Positions 37,638-47,422 of a stretch of 64,000 bases of DNA are shown piece after piece. Source of the DNA: Eoetvoesiella caeni (lineage in GTDB: Bacteria; Pseudomonadota; Gammaproteobacteria; Burkholderiales; Burkholderiaceae_B); assembly GCF_003315175.1 (NCBI RefSeq), contig NZ_QNRQ01000001.1, positions 186,001 through 250,000 on the forward strand, given 5' to 3'. Under the pieces are notes generated by a model, which saw nothing but the letters and a program-made list of their open reading frames with translations, was not told the origin of the DNA and searched no databases. Both the position numbers and the translations under genes were made by a program. How positions within the stretch are numbered: the stretch's first letter is position 1; each line of letters begins with the position of its first letter.

Positions 37638-38915
37638 TTATCGCACGGCAGCCGGAAAATCGCCCCAGGCCTTTGTAAAGTCGGCCCCGGCCGGCGCTTG
37701 ATATAGCCGCAGCGACAGTTCGGGCAAAATGGCCAGCAAATGATCGAAAATATCCCCCTGGATGCGCTCGTACTCGACCCAGGCTGTATTGGCCGAGAAA
37801 CAATACAGTTCGATAGGCACGCCTTGCGAGTCCGGCTCGAGCATGCGCACCAGCAAAAGCTGGTCCTGGCGGATTTCGCGATTCTGCTTCACATAAGCGG
37901 TGGCGTAAGCCCGAAATGTTCCAATATTGGTCAAGCGGCGCCGATTCGCCGCCACGCTGGCCGCCTCGCCCAACGCCTTGTTGCTTTCCTGCAGTTCGTT
38001 TTCCTTGCCTGCCAGGTAGTCGCGCAACAGGCTGAACCTGGACAAATCCCGTACTTCGTCTTCATTCAGAAATCGCACCGATGAAGCATCGATGCGCAGG
38101 GTGCGCTTGATCCGCCGCCCACCGAACTCGAACATATGCCGCCAGTTCCGGTAGCTTTCCGAGAACAGCTTGTAAGTGGGGATGGTGGTAACTGTTTTGT
38201 CCCAGTTCTGGACCTTGACTGTGTGCAGCGCCATGTCGATGACAAAGCCGTCGGCATTGGCCTGGGGCATTTCGATCCAGTCGCCGATACGCAGCATGTC
38301 GTTGGATGACATCTGCGTGCTGGCCACCATCGACAGCAAAGTGTCCTTGAATACCAGCAGCAACACTGCCGACAAGGCACCCAACCCGGAAAGCATCAAG
38401 ATCGGGGAACGATCGATCAGCGTGGAAAAAACCAGGACGGCGCATACGCCCCACAGCACGATCTTGGCCAGCTCCAGATAACCCTTGATGGAGCGGACCC
38501 GGCCCCGGGCCGTGGAAGAATAAACCCTTTGCCAAGCCTTGAGCACACCGGTCAGCCCGGCGAATGCCAGTACCAGGGAAATCGAAATCAGCAGCCGCAG
38601 CAAGACATCGATGTATTTTTCGGCGATGGGCAACAAGCCGATATTGGCGATGATGACCAGCAGCGGCGCTACATAGCTGATATGGCGAAACACCCGGTAT
38701 TGCGTCAGTGCCTGGGCCCAGTCGCCATGGCCGGTGGCTGTCATGGTGCGCCGGGCGACAGTGACAAATACGCGGCTAACCAGCCAGCCGCTGACCAGCA
38801 CCAGCAAGGCCAGGACCACCAGGCCAAGCAGAATCTGCGCCCACAGAGCGTCGGGCACGTTCTGGCCAAGCCAGCTATGCTCCAGCCAATCCATCAATAA
38901 ATTCGAACCTTCCAT
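37638..38915 (-). CDS. ybdG: Mechanosensitive channel of the MscS superfamily (YbdG-like)
   Basis: The roughly 425-residue protein has five or so hydrophobic helices in the first 190 residues, then the MscS beta domain (DMLRIGDWIEMPQANADGFV) and a long cytosolic C terminus ending EYERIQGDIFDHLLAILPE, which matches the YbdG/MscM group in length and tail. It likely gates at low membrane tension and protects against osmotic downshock. The frame is open to 39065, but the ATG at 38915 has AGGA 9 nt upstream and fits the family start. It is divergent from argH. Confidence 0.88.
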   Translation of the reverse strand: MEGSNLLMDWLEHSWLGQNVPDALWAQILLGLVVLALLVLVSGWLVSRVFVTVARRTMTATGHGDWAQALTQYRVFRHISYVAPLLVIIANIGLLPIAEKYIDVLLRLLISISLVLAFAGLTGVLKAWQRVYSSTARGRVRSIKGYLELAKIVLWGVCAVLVFSTLIDRSPILMLSGLGALSAVLLLVFKDTLLSMVASTQMSSNDMLRIGDWIEMPQANADGFVIDMALHTVKVQNWDKTVTTIPTYKLFSESYRNWRHMFEFGGRRIKRTLRIDASSVRFLNEDEVRDLSRFSLLRDYLAGKENELQESNKALGEAASVAANRRRLTNIGTFRAYATAYVKQNREIRQDQLLLVRMLEPDSQGVPIELYCFSANTAWVEYERIQGDIFDHLLAILPELSLRLYQAPAGADFTKAWGDFPAAVR

Positions 38916-39130
38916 CCAGTCATCCTTGCCTTCATTCAACCATGGCGCAGTTGCGGCCGCCCGGCAATACAAAGCCTCGTTGTCACGCTTACTCCGCGCA
39001 GCCGATGCCGTTTTACTCGCCAAGCGTAACCTTAGCGCATTAAGCCGCCGGACGCCTGCGCGCAAAGCCGAAAAGCCTGCCTTGGCCTTGTTGCCGCGAT
39101 CCGGACAGCGTCCTTTATAATTGCGCCACT

Positions 39131-40549
39131 ATGTCAAAAAACACCTCATCCCAGCAAGACCAGTTCGCCAACAAGGCCCAGGCATGGTCGGCACGCTTCT
39201 CCGAACCCGTCTCGGACCTCGTCAAACGCTATACGGCATCGGTCGGCTTCGACCAGCGCATGGCCAATTTCGACATCCAGGGTTCGCTGGCCCACGCCGA
39301 CATGCTGGCCTCCATCGGCATCATCAGCAGCGACGACAAGGCAGCCATCGAGCACGGCATGGCGCAAATCCTCGAAGAAATCGCCAGCGGGCAATTTACC
39401 TGGCTGCTCGACCTGGAAGACGTGCACCTGAATATCGAAAAACGGCTTGTAGAACTGGTTGGCGACGCCGGTAAACGCTTGCATACGGGCCGCTCGCGCA
39501 ACGACCAGGTTGCCACCGATATCCGCTTGTGGCTGCGCAACGAAATAGACATCGCCACCGACCTGCTGCGCCAATTGCGCCGCGAACTGGCCAAGCTGGC
39601 ACTGCAGCACAACGCCACCATACTACCGGGCTTCACACACTTGCAGGTGGCCCAGCCCGTGACTTTCGGCCACCATCTTCTGGCCTACGCCGAAATGTTC
39701 GGCCGCGACGCCGAGCGCCTGGCCGACTGCCGCAAGCGTGTGAATCGCCTGCCCCTGGGCGCGGCAGCCTTGGCGGGCACGTCATACCCTATCGACCGCG
39801 AACGCGTGGCCAAAACGCTGGGCTTCGATGAAGTCTGCCGCAACTCGCTCGACGCGGTCTCGGACCGCGACTTCGCCATCGAGTTCTGCGCCGCTGCAGC
39901 GCTCATAATGACTCACATCTCGCGCCTTTCCGAAGAGCTGGTGCTATGGATGAGCCCGCGCGTCGGTTTCATCGACCTGGCAGACCGCTTCTGCACCGGC
40001 AGCTCGATCATGCCGCAAAAGAAAAACCCCGACGTTCCCGAACTTGCACGCGGCAAGACCGGCCGTGTCAACGGCCACCTCATTGCCCTGCTTACCTTGA
40101 TGAAAGGCCAGCCCCTGGCCTACAACAAAGACAACCAGGAAGATAAAGAGGGCTTGTTCGACTCGGCCGACACAATACGCGACACCCTGACAATTTTCGT
40201 CGACATGATCTCGGGCATCAAGGTCAAGGCCGACGCCATGCGCGCGGCCGCCTTGCAAGGCTTTGCCACGGCCACCGACCTGGCCGACTATCTGGTCAAA
40301 AAAGGCGTGCCCTTTCGCGACGCGCATGAAACCGTGGCCCACGCGGTGCGCCATTGCGAAGAAAAGGGCTGCGACCTGGCCGACCTTAGCCTGGCCGAAC
40401 TGCAAGCCTTCCATCCATCCATCGGGCAGGACATCTTCGCCGTGCTTACCCTGGAAGGCTCGGTCGCCGCGCGCAAGCACATAGGCGGCACCGCGCCCGA
40501 GCGCGTCAAGCTGGAAGCCCAACGCGTGCTGGATCAGACCGCCGGCTAA
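39131..40549 (+). CDS. argH: Argininosuccinate lyase
   Basis: The 472-residue enzyme cleaves argininosuccinate to arginine and fumarate. It shows [18 protein letters not shown], the catalytic serine loop [12 protein letters not shown] (from about 290) and the [19 protein letters not shown] stretch with the catalytic histidine. The gene is single, divergent from the mechanosensitive channel gene over 215 bp, and is followed by a strong bidirectional terminator. Confidence 0.97.
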   Translation: MSKNTSSQQDQFANKAQAWSARFSEPVSDLVKRYTASVGFDQRMANFDIQGSLAHADMLASIGIISSDDKAAIEHGMAQILEEIASGQFTWLLDLEDVHLNIEKRLVELVGDAGKRLHTGRSRNDQVATDIRLWLRNEIDIATDLLRQLRRELAKLALQHNATILPGFTHLQVAQPVTFGHHLLAYAEMFGRDAERLADCRKRVNRLPLGAAALAGTSYPIDRERVAKTLGFDEVCRNSLDAVSDRDFAIEFCAAAALIMTHISRLSEELVLWMSPRVGFIDLADRFCTGSSIMPQKKNPDVPELARGKTGRVNGHLIALLTLMKGQPLAYNKDNQEDKEGLFDSADTIRDTLTIFVDMISGIKVKADAMRAAALQGFATATDLADYLVKKGVPFRDAHETVAHAVRHCEEKGCDLADLSLAELQAFHPSIGQDIFAVLTLEGSVAARKHIGGTAPERVKLEAQRVLDQTAG

Positions 40550-40570
40550 CGCTGAGGCACTAGCTTGGCA

Positions 40571-40598
40571 AAAAAACCGGCCCAAAGGCCGGTTTTTT
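40571..40598. terminator. Bidirectional rho-independent terminator after argH
   Basis: AAAAAACCGGCC (40571-40582) and GGCCGGTTTTTT (40587-40598) make a perfect 12-bp stem with a 4-nt loop. The A and T runs let it work on both strands, for argH and for the convergent TRAP gene. Confidence 0.93.
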
Positions 40599-40612
40599 CA
40601 ATCCTGCGCCCG

Positions 40613-41662
40613 CTACTGCGCGACTTTCTTGTCTTGCAAATCTTTACGCACTTGTTCAAGCGCTACCGAAAACTCTTTGTTGATTTGTTCGTTCCGGGGT
40701 ATGGCCACGCGCCAGGCTGCATTGACGGGCTCAACCGCTTGATGCCATAAGGCGATTTCCTGTGCACTCGGATTGATAATAGTATTGCGTTTAGACTTGG
40801 CTATGCGTTTGCGCACATCCTCGTCCTGGGTATCGAAAGCCTGGCCCAGCTTGTACGCCAACTTCTCGCCGCTGACCTTATCCAGTGCAGCCCGTGCCTG
40901 CTCAGGCAAGGAGTCGTAGCGGTCCTGGCGCATGACGATGCCCACGGCGACCGCCCCCAAAGGAATGTCGACATGCTGCGAAGTAACCTCGTCGATCTTG
41001 AAGTCGCTGACAAATCCCCAATTATTGAAGGTCATGTCCACCACCCCGCGCGAAAGCGCGTCCCCGATCTGGCCGCCGCCCACCTGAACGGGCGCGCCAC
41101 CCAGCGACTCGACCAGCTTGGTCGGCAAGCTACCCGAAATACGCACCCGCTTGCCCTTCAGGTCGGACGGAACATGCACCGGTTTCGTGGAATGTATCGT
41201 CACCGGCGGTGTAGCGCCCAAAACCAGCATCTTGAGCCCATCAAAGCCGGCAAGCTGGCCCTTGTCGTACATACGCTGCAGCGTGATGCTTGCTTCGGTC
41301 GAGCTGGTAATCAAGAATGGCTGGCCGACGACTTCGGCATCGTCGAAACGCCCCGGCGTATAAGGCAATACAACCCAGGCAAAATCAGCGATGCCGTCAG
41401 TTACCAGCTTGAGCTGCTGGGCCGGGCTGCGCCCTAGCGTCCCGCCGGCAAAAACGTCGATTTGCAGGGTTCCCTGCGAAGCGGCGCTTGCATCGCGGGC
41501 GAAGGGAGTCAAGACATTTGCAGTGATATTGCCCAAGGGAGATTCGAAACTGGACAGCTTCAGCTTGACCGGCTCGGCCGACGCCATGCTTGCAGTACAG
41601 GCCAGGGCCGCCGCAGCGAACGCGCTCAGCACTTTACGACGTGTGATTCGGATTGAATTCAT
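40613..41662 (-). CDS. TRAP transporter substrate-binding protein (DctP family)
   Basis: The roughly 349-residue periplasmic protein has an export signal (about 1-30, with TRRKVLSAFAAAALACTASMASA, possibly twin-arginine) and the DctP fold with LKGKRVRISG and the late EPVNAAWRVAIPRNEQINKEF. It would capture an organic acid for the TRAP membrane subunits encoded at 42937-44794 on the other strand. The ATG at 41662 has GGCGGTG upstream; a GTG two codons earlier is in frame. It follows the PhyH-family gene by 105 nt on the same strand, so the two are probably co-transcribed. The substrate is not known. Confidence 0.9.
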   Translation of the reverse strand: MNSIRITRRKVLSAFAAAALACTASMASAEPVKLKLSSFESPLGNITANVLTPFARDASAASQGTLQIDVFAGGTLGRSPAQQLKLVTDGIADFAWVVLPYTPGRFDDAEVVGQPFLITSSTEASITLQRMYDKGQLAGFDGLKMLVLGATPPVTIHSTKPVHVPSDLKGKRVRISGSLPTKLVESLGGAPVQVGGGQIGDALSRGVVDMTFNNWGFVSDFKIDEVTSQHVDIPLGAVAVGIVMRQDRYDSLPEQARAALDKVSGEKLAYKLGQAFDTQDEDVRKRIAKSKRNTIINPSAQEIALWHQAVEPVNAAWRVAIPRNEQINKEFSVALEQVRKDLQDKKVAQ

Positions 41663-41767
41663 GGACACCGCCTGTTAAATGCGAAAACCCGCAAGGGTTC
41701 ACAAAGATTCAATAACTCGGGAGGCTGGTTTGCAAGTCTCTGCATCCAGGACAAACCGGAGCAAGGC

Positions 41768-42670
41768 TCAAAGCTTTGCCGGCCCATCGAACTGCAAATG
41801 ACCATGCTGGCTATCCCATATTCGCGGGAAGGCAATATCGTCAGCCGGATATTCGCCCGCTTCGACTTCGGGCGGGCGGCGCAAAGTCATGGTATGGGGA
41901 CGAGGATCCCATTGCACGTCGCGGCCTAGATAACGGATGGACAGGCCGACGCGAGTCTGCGTTGTCGAGGCGTTTCCCGCCGCACCATGCACAGTCAAGG
42001 GGTGATGGCATAAAACATCGCCGGGCTGCATATCCCAGGACAACACCTTGCCAGCCGACGGAGTTTCCGGCGAGCCGTAATCGGGGCATTCTTCCAGGGC
42101 CGGATCAAGAAAACGCGGATCGTAGTCTGGAGTGACGGCACGGAACATCTTGTTCCAGCGATGCGAACCGGCCACGTACTGCACACCGCTGGTTTCAGCG
42201 GACACCGGCGTCAAAGCTATCCATATGGAGATCAGGTCATTGCCTGCAAACGGCCAGAAAGGCAAGTCGTTGTGCCAGGGCGTCGGTGCCGCCGTACCGG
42301 GTGTTTTGATGAACAATTGATCGTAATAAAACCTGACCTCGTCGCAGCCCATGAGCTTGGCGGCAATCTCGGGCGCGGGCGAGGCATCGCGCAGCAAGCG
42401 GAAACGCTCGTCGCTGTCGGACAAATAAACGTTCGAATAGAAACGGCCCTTGCCGGGTTCGAGCTTGGGTTCCCGGACTCTGCCCGCCCCGTTTTCCATG
42501 GCTTCGAGGGATGCTTCGCGCAGCATATCGCACCATTCAGGCTTGAACATGCCGCGCAAGCAGATCACCCCGTCGCGCTGAAAATCGTCAATATCCTGCT
42601 GCGTGATCGAGTTGGCTGGGTGTAGATGCCGCGTTGTGGATATGCGGTTCGGTGCGGTGGTGTCCTGCAT
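41768..42670 (-). CDS. Phytanoyl-CoA dioxygenase (PhyH) family Fe(II)/2-oxoglutarate enzyme
   Basis: The 300-residue protein has the full facial triad of this family: H133 and D135 (TPWHNDLPF) and H228 (HHPLTVHGAAGN), with R240 as the likely 2-oxoglutarate anchor (TTQTRVGLSIRY). It should hydroxylate a carboxylated or otherwise activated substrate. The ATG has GGAGACG upstream. The gene starts the minus-strand arm of the TRAP/monooxygenase cluster, so its substrate is probably what the TRAP system imports or an early intermediate. Confidence 0.88.
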   Translation of the reverse strand: MQDTTAPNRISTTRHLHPANSITQQDIDDFQRDGVICLRGMFKPEWCDMLREASLEAMENGAGRVREPKLEPGKGRFYSNVYLSDSDERFRLLRDASPAPEIAAKLMGCDEVRFYYDQLFIKTPGTAAPTPWHNDLPFWPFAGNDLISIWIALTPVSAETSGVQYVAGSHRWNKMFRAVTPDYDPRFLDPALEECPDYGSPETPSAGKVLSWDMQPGDVLCHHPLTVHGAAGNASTTQTRVGLSIRYLGRDVQWDPRPHTMTLRRPPEVEAGEYPADDIAFPRIWDSQHGHLQFDGPAKL

Positions 42671-42936
42671 CTCGTCTCCATTTTCATTAATATCAAATAG
42701 CGATAATTCAGATTAATTTTCTTTAATATTTGCGTCAACCTAGGGAAAACCCGTCAAATCCTTAGTCAACTCGGATATGCATCTACATAAGCCAGTCTGG
42801 CAGTGCCGGGTTTGCGCATCTTATATCCACAAAGTAATCTCAAGGTGTGATAATTTATAAAAAATTTGCTGACTGGCGTGGACTGTCGGAAGCGACGGCA
42901 GCGATGCACAACAAACCAAAACATCCAGGGACAATA
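42671..42936. promoter_or_regulatory. AT-rich divergent promoter region of the TRAP/PhyH cluster, with an operator-like site
   Basis: This 266-bp region separates the PhyH-family gene from the TRAP small subunit gene and must drive both arms. It is much more AT-rich than its surroundings. At 42691-42705 it holds TATCA-aatag-CGATA, an imperfect inverted repeat that resembles the sites before the monooxygenase gene. A lone TGATA is also at 42848-42852. Binding by a cluster regulator is inference. Confidence 0.55.
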
Positions 42937-43422
42937 ATGAGCTTATCGACGTTACATCGGCACGCTTTCACATTCTCCGAGCTGCTTGCCGGCTGCGCCA
43001 TAGCGGGGCTGTTGCTCCTGGCCATGGTAACCACGCTGGATATCCTGCTGCGCTATCTGTTCGCCAGCCCCATACACGGCCTGGCCGACGTCACGGCGCT
43101 GGCCGCAGCCGTCCTCCTTGCGGCATGCATGCCTTATGTAGTTGCCAGCCGCGGCAATATCATGATCGACTTCCTGGGACGATTGCTGGGTCGACAGGCG
43201 CACCGTGGCCTGAATCTATTGGGGGCCACGATAACAGGCCTGTTTTTTGCCGCCATGGCGTGGCAATGTGCGCGGTTTGCGCTGGACATGAAAGCCAACG
43301 GTGAAGTCATGGCCATACTGCGCTGGCCGGTCTGGCCATGGTGGACGGTGGTAGCAGGCTTTATTGCCCTGACAACGCTTATTGCATTTGCCACGCTGAC
43401 CGACCAAGGTGAGCCCACATGA
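42937..43422 (+). CDS. TRAP transporter small membrane subunit (DctQ family)
   Basis: The roughly 161-residue protein has four hydrophobic helices and the DctQ-like TTLDILLRYLFASPIHGLADVT. It pairs with the DctM-type permease encoded 67 nt downstream. Upstream in-frame starts exist (42847, 42904), but the ATG at 42937 has AGGGA close before it and gives the typical short N terminus. It is the first gene of the plus-strand arm of the cluster. Confidence 0.88.
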   Translation: MSLSTLHRHAFTFSELLAGCAIAGLLLLAMVTTLDILLRYLFASPIHGLADVTALAAAVLLAACMPYVVASRGNIMIDFLGRLLGRQAHRGLNLLGATITGLFFAAMAWQCARFALDMKANGEVMAILRWPVWPWWTVVAGFIALTTLIAFATLTDQGEPT

Positions 43423-43489
43423 ACGCGCACCGCTCAGTCAAGTTGCGATATAGCGCCGGTCCCTCACGCCCCGTCGCAGGAGGTCAAGC

Positions 43490-44794
43490 ATGAACGATCC
43501 CGCCATGCTGACAGTGTTGGGGCTCGTCCTGACCTTCGTGCTGGTCTTGCTGCACGTTCCGATCGGCGTTGCCATGGGTATTGCCGGCGTTGGCGGGTTC
43601 GCCCTGATCGCCGGATGGTCTCCCGCCCTGGCCATGATGGCCTCCGAAGCCGCAAGCACCTTTTCCTCGTTAGACCTTCTGACTATCCCATTTTTTGTCC
43701 TGATGGGAGCTTTTGCCAACGTGGCGGGCCTTTCGGAAGACCTTTATCGATTGGCATACGCCCTGATCGGACATAAACGCGGCGGCTTGGCCATGGCAAC
43801 GGTCGGAGGCTGCGCGGGCTTTGGCGCCGTATGCGGCAGCTCCGTGGCGACGGCCGCCACCTTCGGCAAAGCCTCGCTGCCGTCCATGCTTTCGCGCGGC
43901 TACGATCCGGGTTTCGCCGCCGGAACCGTTGCCTCGGGCGGAACCCTGGGCATATTGATTCCGCCCTCGTCGGTCATGGTGATCTACGCCGTCCTGGCTC
44001 AGGAACTTATCGTCACTATGTATGTGGCGGCGCTATTGCCCGCGTTGATCGCCATAGTGCTTTACTTTACCGCCATCTATTTTTATACGCATTGGCGCCC
44101 GCTGCATGCCCCAATAGGCACTAAGGCCACTGCGGCCGAACGGTGGCGGGCTGCGGGGCAAGGCTGGCAAGTCATTCTCCTGGCCTGCGCCGTGGTGGGC
44201 GGCATGGCCTTCGGCGTATTTACCGCGACCGAGGCCGCCGCGGTAGGCGCCGCCCTGGCCTTCCTGTTTGCCTACTTTCGCCGCAAACTCAGCATGGCGG
44301 GCCTGCGCCAAGTGATGACAAGCACGGCATCGACCTCTGCCATGATCTACGTCTTGATCATAGGCGCATCGCTGTTCGGTTATTTCGCAGCGGTAACCCA
44401 AGCGCCCCAGGCACTGATTGAAGCCGTTCAGGCTTCAGGTGCCCCGGTCTGGCTGGCCCTGTGCATCATTGTCGTACTGTTCATCATTGCGGGGGCCTTC
44501 TTCGATGAAATGGCCGCCATGGTGGTTACCTTGCCATTCGTCTTGCCGCTAGTCATGAGCTGGGGATTCGATCCGGTCTGGTGGGGTGTGGTCAACGTCG
44601 TCATTATCGAAATCGGCATGTTGTGCCCCCCGTTGGGCATGAATGTATTCGTCGTGCATGGCGTGGCCAAGAGCATTCCTCTATCGGCCATTTATCGCGG
44701 CGTCACGCCCTATCTGTTGGCCAACGGCATCCGCCTGGCCATTCTCATGGCTTTTCCCATTATTTCGCTATGGCTGCCAGCCGCGCTTAAATAA
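43490..44794 (+). CDS. TRAP transporter large permease (DctM family)
   Basis: The 434-residue protein is a full-length DctM/SiaM-type permease with about twelve hydrophobic segments, an N-terminal LVLLHVPIGVAMGIAG, VASGGTLGILIPPSSVMVIYA and the late GMLCPPLGMNVFVVHGVAK. It couples solute uptake to the sodium or proton gradient together with the small subunit and the periplasmic binding protein. A strong GGAGG lies before the ATG. It is followed by a 113-bp AT-rich gap and the monooxygenase gene. Confidence 0.94.
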   Translation: MNDPAMLTVLGLVLTFVLVLLHVPIGVAMGIAGVGGFALIAGWSPALAMMASEAASTFSSLDLLTIPFFVLMGAFANVAGLSEDLYRLAYALIGHKRGGLAMATVGGCAGFGAVCGSSVATAATFGKASLPSMLSRGYDPGFAAGTVASGGTLGILIPPSSVMVIYAVLAQELIVTMYVAALLPALIAIVLYFTAIYFYTHWRPLHAPIGTKATAAERWRAAGQGWQVILLACAVVGGMAFGVFTATEAAAVGAALAFLFAYFRRKLSMAGLRQVMTSTASTSAMIYVLIIGASLFGYFAAVTQAPQALIEAVQASGAPVWLALCIIVVLFIIAGAFFDEMAAMVVTLPFVLPLVMSWGFDPVWWGVVNVVIIEIGMLCPPLGMNVFVVHGVAKSIPLSAIYRGVTPYLLANGIRLAILMAFPIISLWLPAALK

Positions 44795-44907
44795 AGAAAT
44801 AAAAATCAATTTAAGATATTTACTAAACAATTAAATCAAATTAAATAATTTATCAATGGTTTTTATCATAATGTGATATATTCAAAATATCAAAAAAGGA
44901 AACTATC
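44795..44907. promoter_or_regulatory. Very AT-rich promoter region with stacked TATCA/TGATA half sites
   Basis: This 113-bp region before the monooxygenase gene is strikingly AT-rich. TATCA half sites lie at 44851-44855, 44864-44868 and 44888-44892, and TGATA at 44874-44878. TATCA-taatg-TGATA (44864-44878) is a perfect inverted repeat; TGATAT-N7-ATATCA (44874-44892) is another that shares its half site. The same spacing recurs in the divergent region at 42691-42705. A regulator site is likely, but the regulator is not in the window. Confidence 0.6.
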
Positions 44908-46431
44908 ATGCAGGTAGATGTGGCCATCATCGGTCTGGGCCCGGTTGGAGGAATACTGGCAAGCCTGCTGGGCAAGCTTGGCCTGTCGGTGGCCGTATTC
45001 GAACGCGAGGCCTCTTACTACGCCCTGCCCCGCGCCGTTCACTACGACGGCGAATCCATGCGGGTATTCCAGGCCATCGACATTGCGCAAGAAATGACGG
45101 CGCTAAGCATTCTGACCCCCGGCATGAAATACGTGAACGCGCAGGGACAACTGCTGGTCGACTGGCCGCGTCCCGCCGAAGTCGGCTCGCAAAACTGGCA
45201 TTCCAGCTATCGCTTCCATCAGCCCGACCTGGAAAAGACCCTGGCTCAGGCATTGCCCCGCTGGCCCAATATCCAGCGCCATTATCGTTGCGATGTCTTC
45301 GCTCTTGACGAGGCCCAGGATGGCGTCACCGTCCGCTACGAAGACTTAAGCAACGGCAAGTTGAACACGCTTGGCGCCAAATACGTGGTTGGCTGCGACG
45401 GCGCACGCTCCATCGTGCGCCGCTTCATCGGCTCCGAAATGCAGGACCTGGGCCTGCATGAACGCTGGCTGGTTTTCGACGTTCTGTTGAAGAAGCCCTG
45501 GTCGGTGCTGGGCGACTACACCGTGCAATTTTGCGATCCTTCCCGTCCAGCCACTTACGTGCGCGGCGTGGGCAATCGGCGCCGCTGGGAAATCATGCTT
45601 CTGCCCGAAGACAACGCCGCCGAAATCGTACATCCCGATAAAATCTGGTCGCTGCTTGAAAAATGGATTACACCGCGAGATGCCGATCTGGAGCGCGGCG
45701 TCGTTTATACCTTTCATTCGGTCCTGGCCAAGCAATGGCGTAAAGGACGCCTGCTGCTGGCGGGCGACTCGGCGCATCAAACGCCGCCGTTTCTTGGGCA
45801 AGGCCTGTGCGCCGGCATACGCGACGCGGCCAATCTGGCCTGGAAACTGCATGCTGTGGTGCGCGGCCAGCTCAATGACACGATATTGGACACATACCAG
45901 GAAGAGCGTCACCCTCATGTGGCCGAATACATCAAGCAAGCAGTCCAAATGGGCAATCTCATCCAGGCCAGGGACGCAGAGGCCGTGGCCGAACGCGATC
46001 GGCAACTGTCGGAACGGCCACGCCACATGAAGAACCTTAGCCCTGTCCTGGGACGCAGCGCTTTGAACGACGCCAAGAACTACGCCGGCACCCTCTCGCA
46101 CCAGCCCAAGCTGGATGCGGATCGCCTGATGGACGATATTGCCGGGCTCGATTTTGCGATTCTCAGTTTGCCGGGCGCCTTTGCTCCAGCCGACATCCAA
46201 GCCCTATGCAATGCGGCACCCGTTCCGGTAGTCGCGCTTCAGGCCAATACCCCGCAAGCGCGGGCCTGGCTTGAAAGCATCGGCACCCAAGCCGCGGTAA
46301 TCCGGCCGGACCGTTATCTGCTGGGGCTGGCCAACGATCTGCTTGAGCTTGAAAGCGTGCTGCATAAATTGCAAGCCTTGCAGTCCAGACGCACAGAACA
46401 AGCCGGGCACGCCGCGGCCTCGCATGCCTGA
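44908..46431 (+). CDS. FAD-dependent aromatic monooxygenase (MhpA/PheA-type hydroxylase)
   Basis: The 507-residue protein has the group A flavoprotein hydroxylase motifs: GLGPVG (9-14) in the N-terminal Rossmann fold, CDGARS with DG at 164-165, and GRLLLAGDSAHQTPPFLGQG with the GD at 286-287. It is most like 3-(3-hydroxyphenyl)propionate hydroxylase (MhpA) and related enzymes, which add one oxygen to a phenolic ring using NAD(P)H. The C-terminal part (about 350-507) is a thioredoxin-like domain typical of this branch. A good AAGGA precedes the ATG. No ring-cleavage dioxygenase is next to it. Confidence 0.88.
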   Translation: MQVDVAIIGLGPVGGILASLLGKLGLSVAVFEREASYYALPRAVHYDGESMRVFQAIDIAQEMTALSILTPGMKYVNAQGQLLVDWPRPAEVGSQNWHSSYRFHQPDLEKTLAQALPRWPNIQRHYRCDVFALDEAQDGVTVRYEDLSNGKLNTLGAKYVVGCDGARSIVRRFIGSEMQDLGLHERWLVFDVLLKKPWSVLGDYTVQFCDPSRPATYVRGVGNRRRWEIMLLPEDNAAEIVHPDKIWSLLEKWITPRDADLERGVVYTFHSVLAKQWRKGRLLLAGDSAHQTPPFLGQGLCAGIRDAANLAWKLHAVVRGQLNDTILDTYQEERHPHVAEYIKQAVQMGNLIQARDAEAVAERDRQLSERPRHMKNLSPVLGRSALNDAKNYAGTLSHQPKLDADRLMDDIAGLDFAILSLPGAFAPADIQALCNAAPVPVVALQANTPQARAWLESIGTQAAVIRPDRYLLGLANDLLELESVLHKLQALQSRRTEQAGHAAASHA

Positions 46432-46538
46432 CCTCAAGCGGCCAACAATGCTTGCGCACACTTGTGCCGCCTTCATTGCCGAGTCATTCCTGAACACCAA
46501 CGCGCCGCCAAATGGCGGCAAACAACAACGGAGTCACA

Positions 46539-47384
46539 ATGAAATTCATCAGTTTTACCAAAGGCGCCGCCCATAGTTTCGGCGCCCTGCGCGACGGCCA
46601 AGTCATCGACCTGGGCGGACGGCTGGGCATCGCCGACCTTGGTCGGGCCCTACGCCGGCACAGATTGGATAAACTCAAAAACGAAGCGGACAAAAATTCG
46701 GCCGACTTTTCCATTGAAGACATCAGCAGCTACCGCCCTGTCGTGGCCGACCCGGACAAGATTTTCTGCGCGGGCCTGAACTACGATGCTCACGTCAAAG
46801 AAACCAACAAAGAACGCACCAAGCAGCCCACCATGTTCACGCGCTTTGCCAGCGCCCAGGTAGGCCACATGCAACCCATGATTCTGCCGCCTGAATCCGA
46901 TAAGTTCGACTACGAAGGCGAGATTGCCGTCGTTATCGGGAAAGAAGGCCGGCGTATTTCGGAGAACAAAGCCTTCAGCCATATTGCGGGCTTCTCCTGC
47001 TACAACGACGGCAGCATCCGCGACTGGCAAATGCATACATCGCAATGGACGCCGGGCAAGAATTTTGAAGGCACAGGCGGGTTCGGGCCCAGCCTGGTCA
47101 CGACCGATGAAATCGGCGAAAACGAAGTCCTTACGCTTGAAACGCGCCTGAATGGCCAAGTCATGCAGCACACGACTACCGACCTGCTTATTTTCTCGAT
47201 TCCCGAGTTGGTCAGCTATGTATCCACTTTCATTACGCTGCTGCCCGGCGATGTTATCGTCACCGGCACACCAGGCGGTGTAGGGGTCAAGCGCCAGCCG
47301 CCCGTCTTCATGAAAGACGGCGACATCGTCGAGATCGAAGTCAGCAAAGTCGGGATACTGAAAAATCCGATCCGGGCAGAATAA
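46539..47384 (+). CDS. Fumarylacetoacetate hydrolase family protein
   Basis: The 281-residue protein has the FAH fold with metal ligands E126 and E128 (DYEGEIAVVIG) and D157 (CYNDGSIRDWQ), and the ends IFCAGLNYDAHVKET and GTPGGVGV. Family members cleave or decarboxylate C-C bonds in acyl-pyruvates, often in the last steps of aromatic degradation. A Met nine codons upstream (46512) is in frame, but CGGAG lies 7 nt before the ATG at 46539. It follows the monooxygenase gene by 107 nt and is followed by the LivK-type gene after 38 nt. Confidence 0.9.
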   Translation: MKFISFTKGAAHSFGALRDGQVIDLGGRLGIADLGRALRRHRLDKLKNEADKNSADFSIEDISSYRPVVADPDKIFCAGLNYDAHVKETNKERTKQPTMFTRFASAQVGHMQPMILPPESDKFDYEGEIAVVIGKEGRRISENKAFSHIAGFSCYNDGSIRDWQMHTSQWTPGKNFEGTGGFGPSLVTTDEIGENEVLTLETRLNGQVMQHTTTDLLIFSIPELVSYVSTFITLLPGDVIVTGTPGGVGVKRQPPVFMKDGDIVEIEVSKVGILKNPIRAE

Positions 47385-47422
47385 TCTTACAAAGCAATTC
47401 TTAAAACAAAGGAGACACAACA

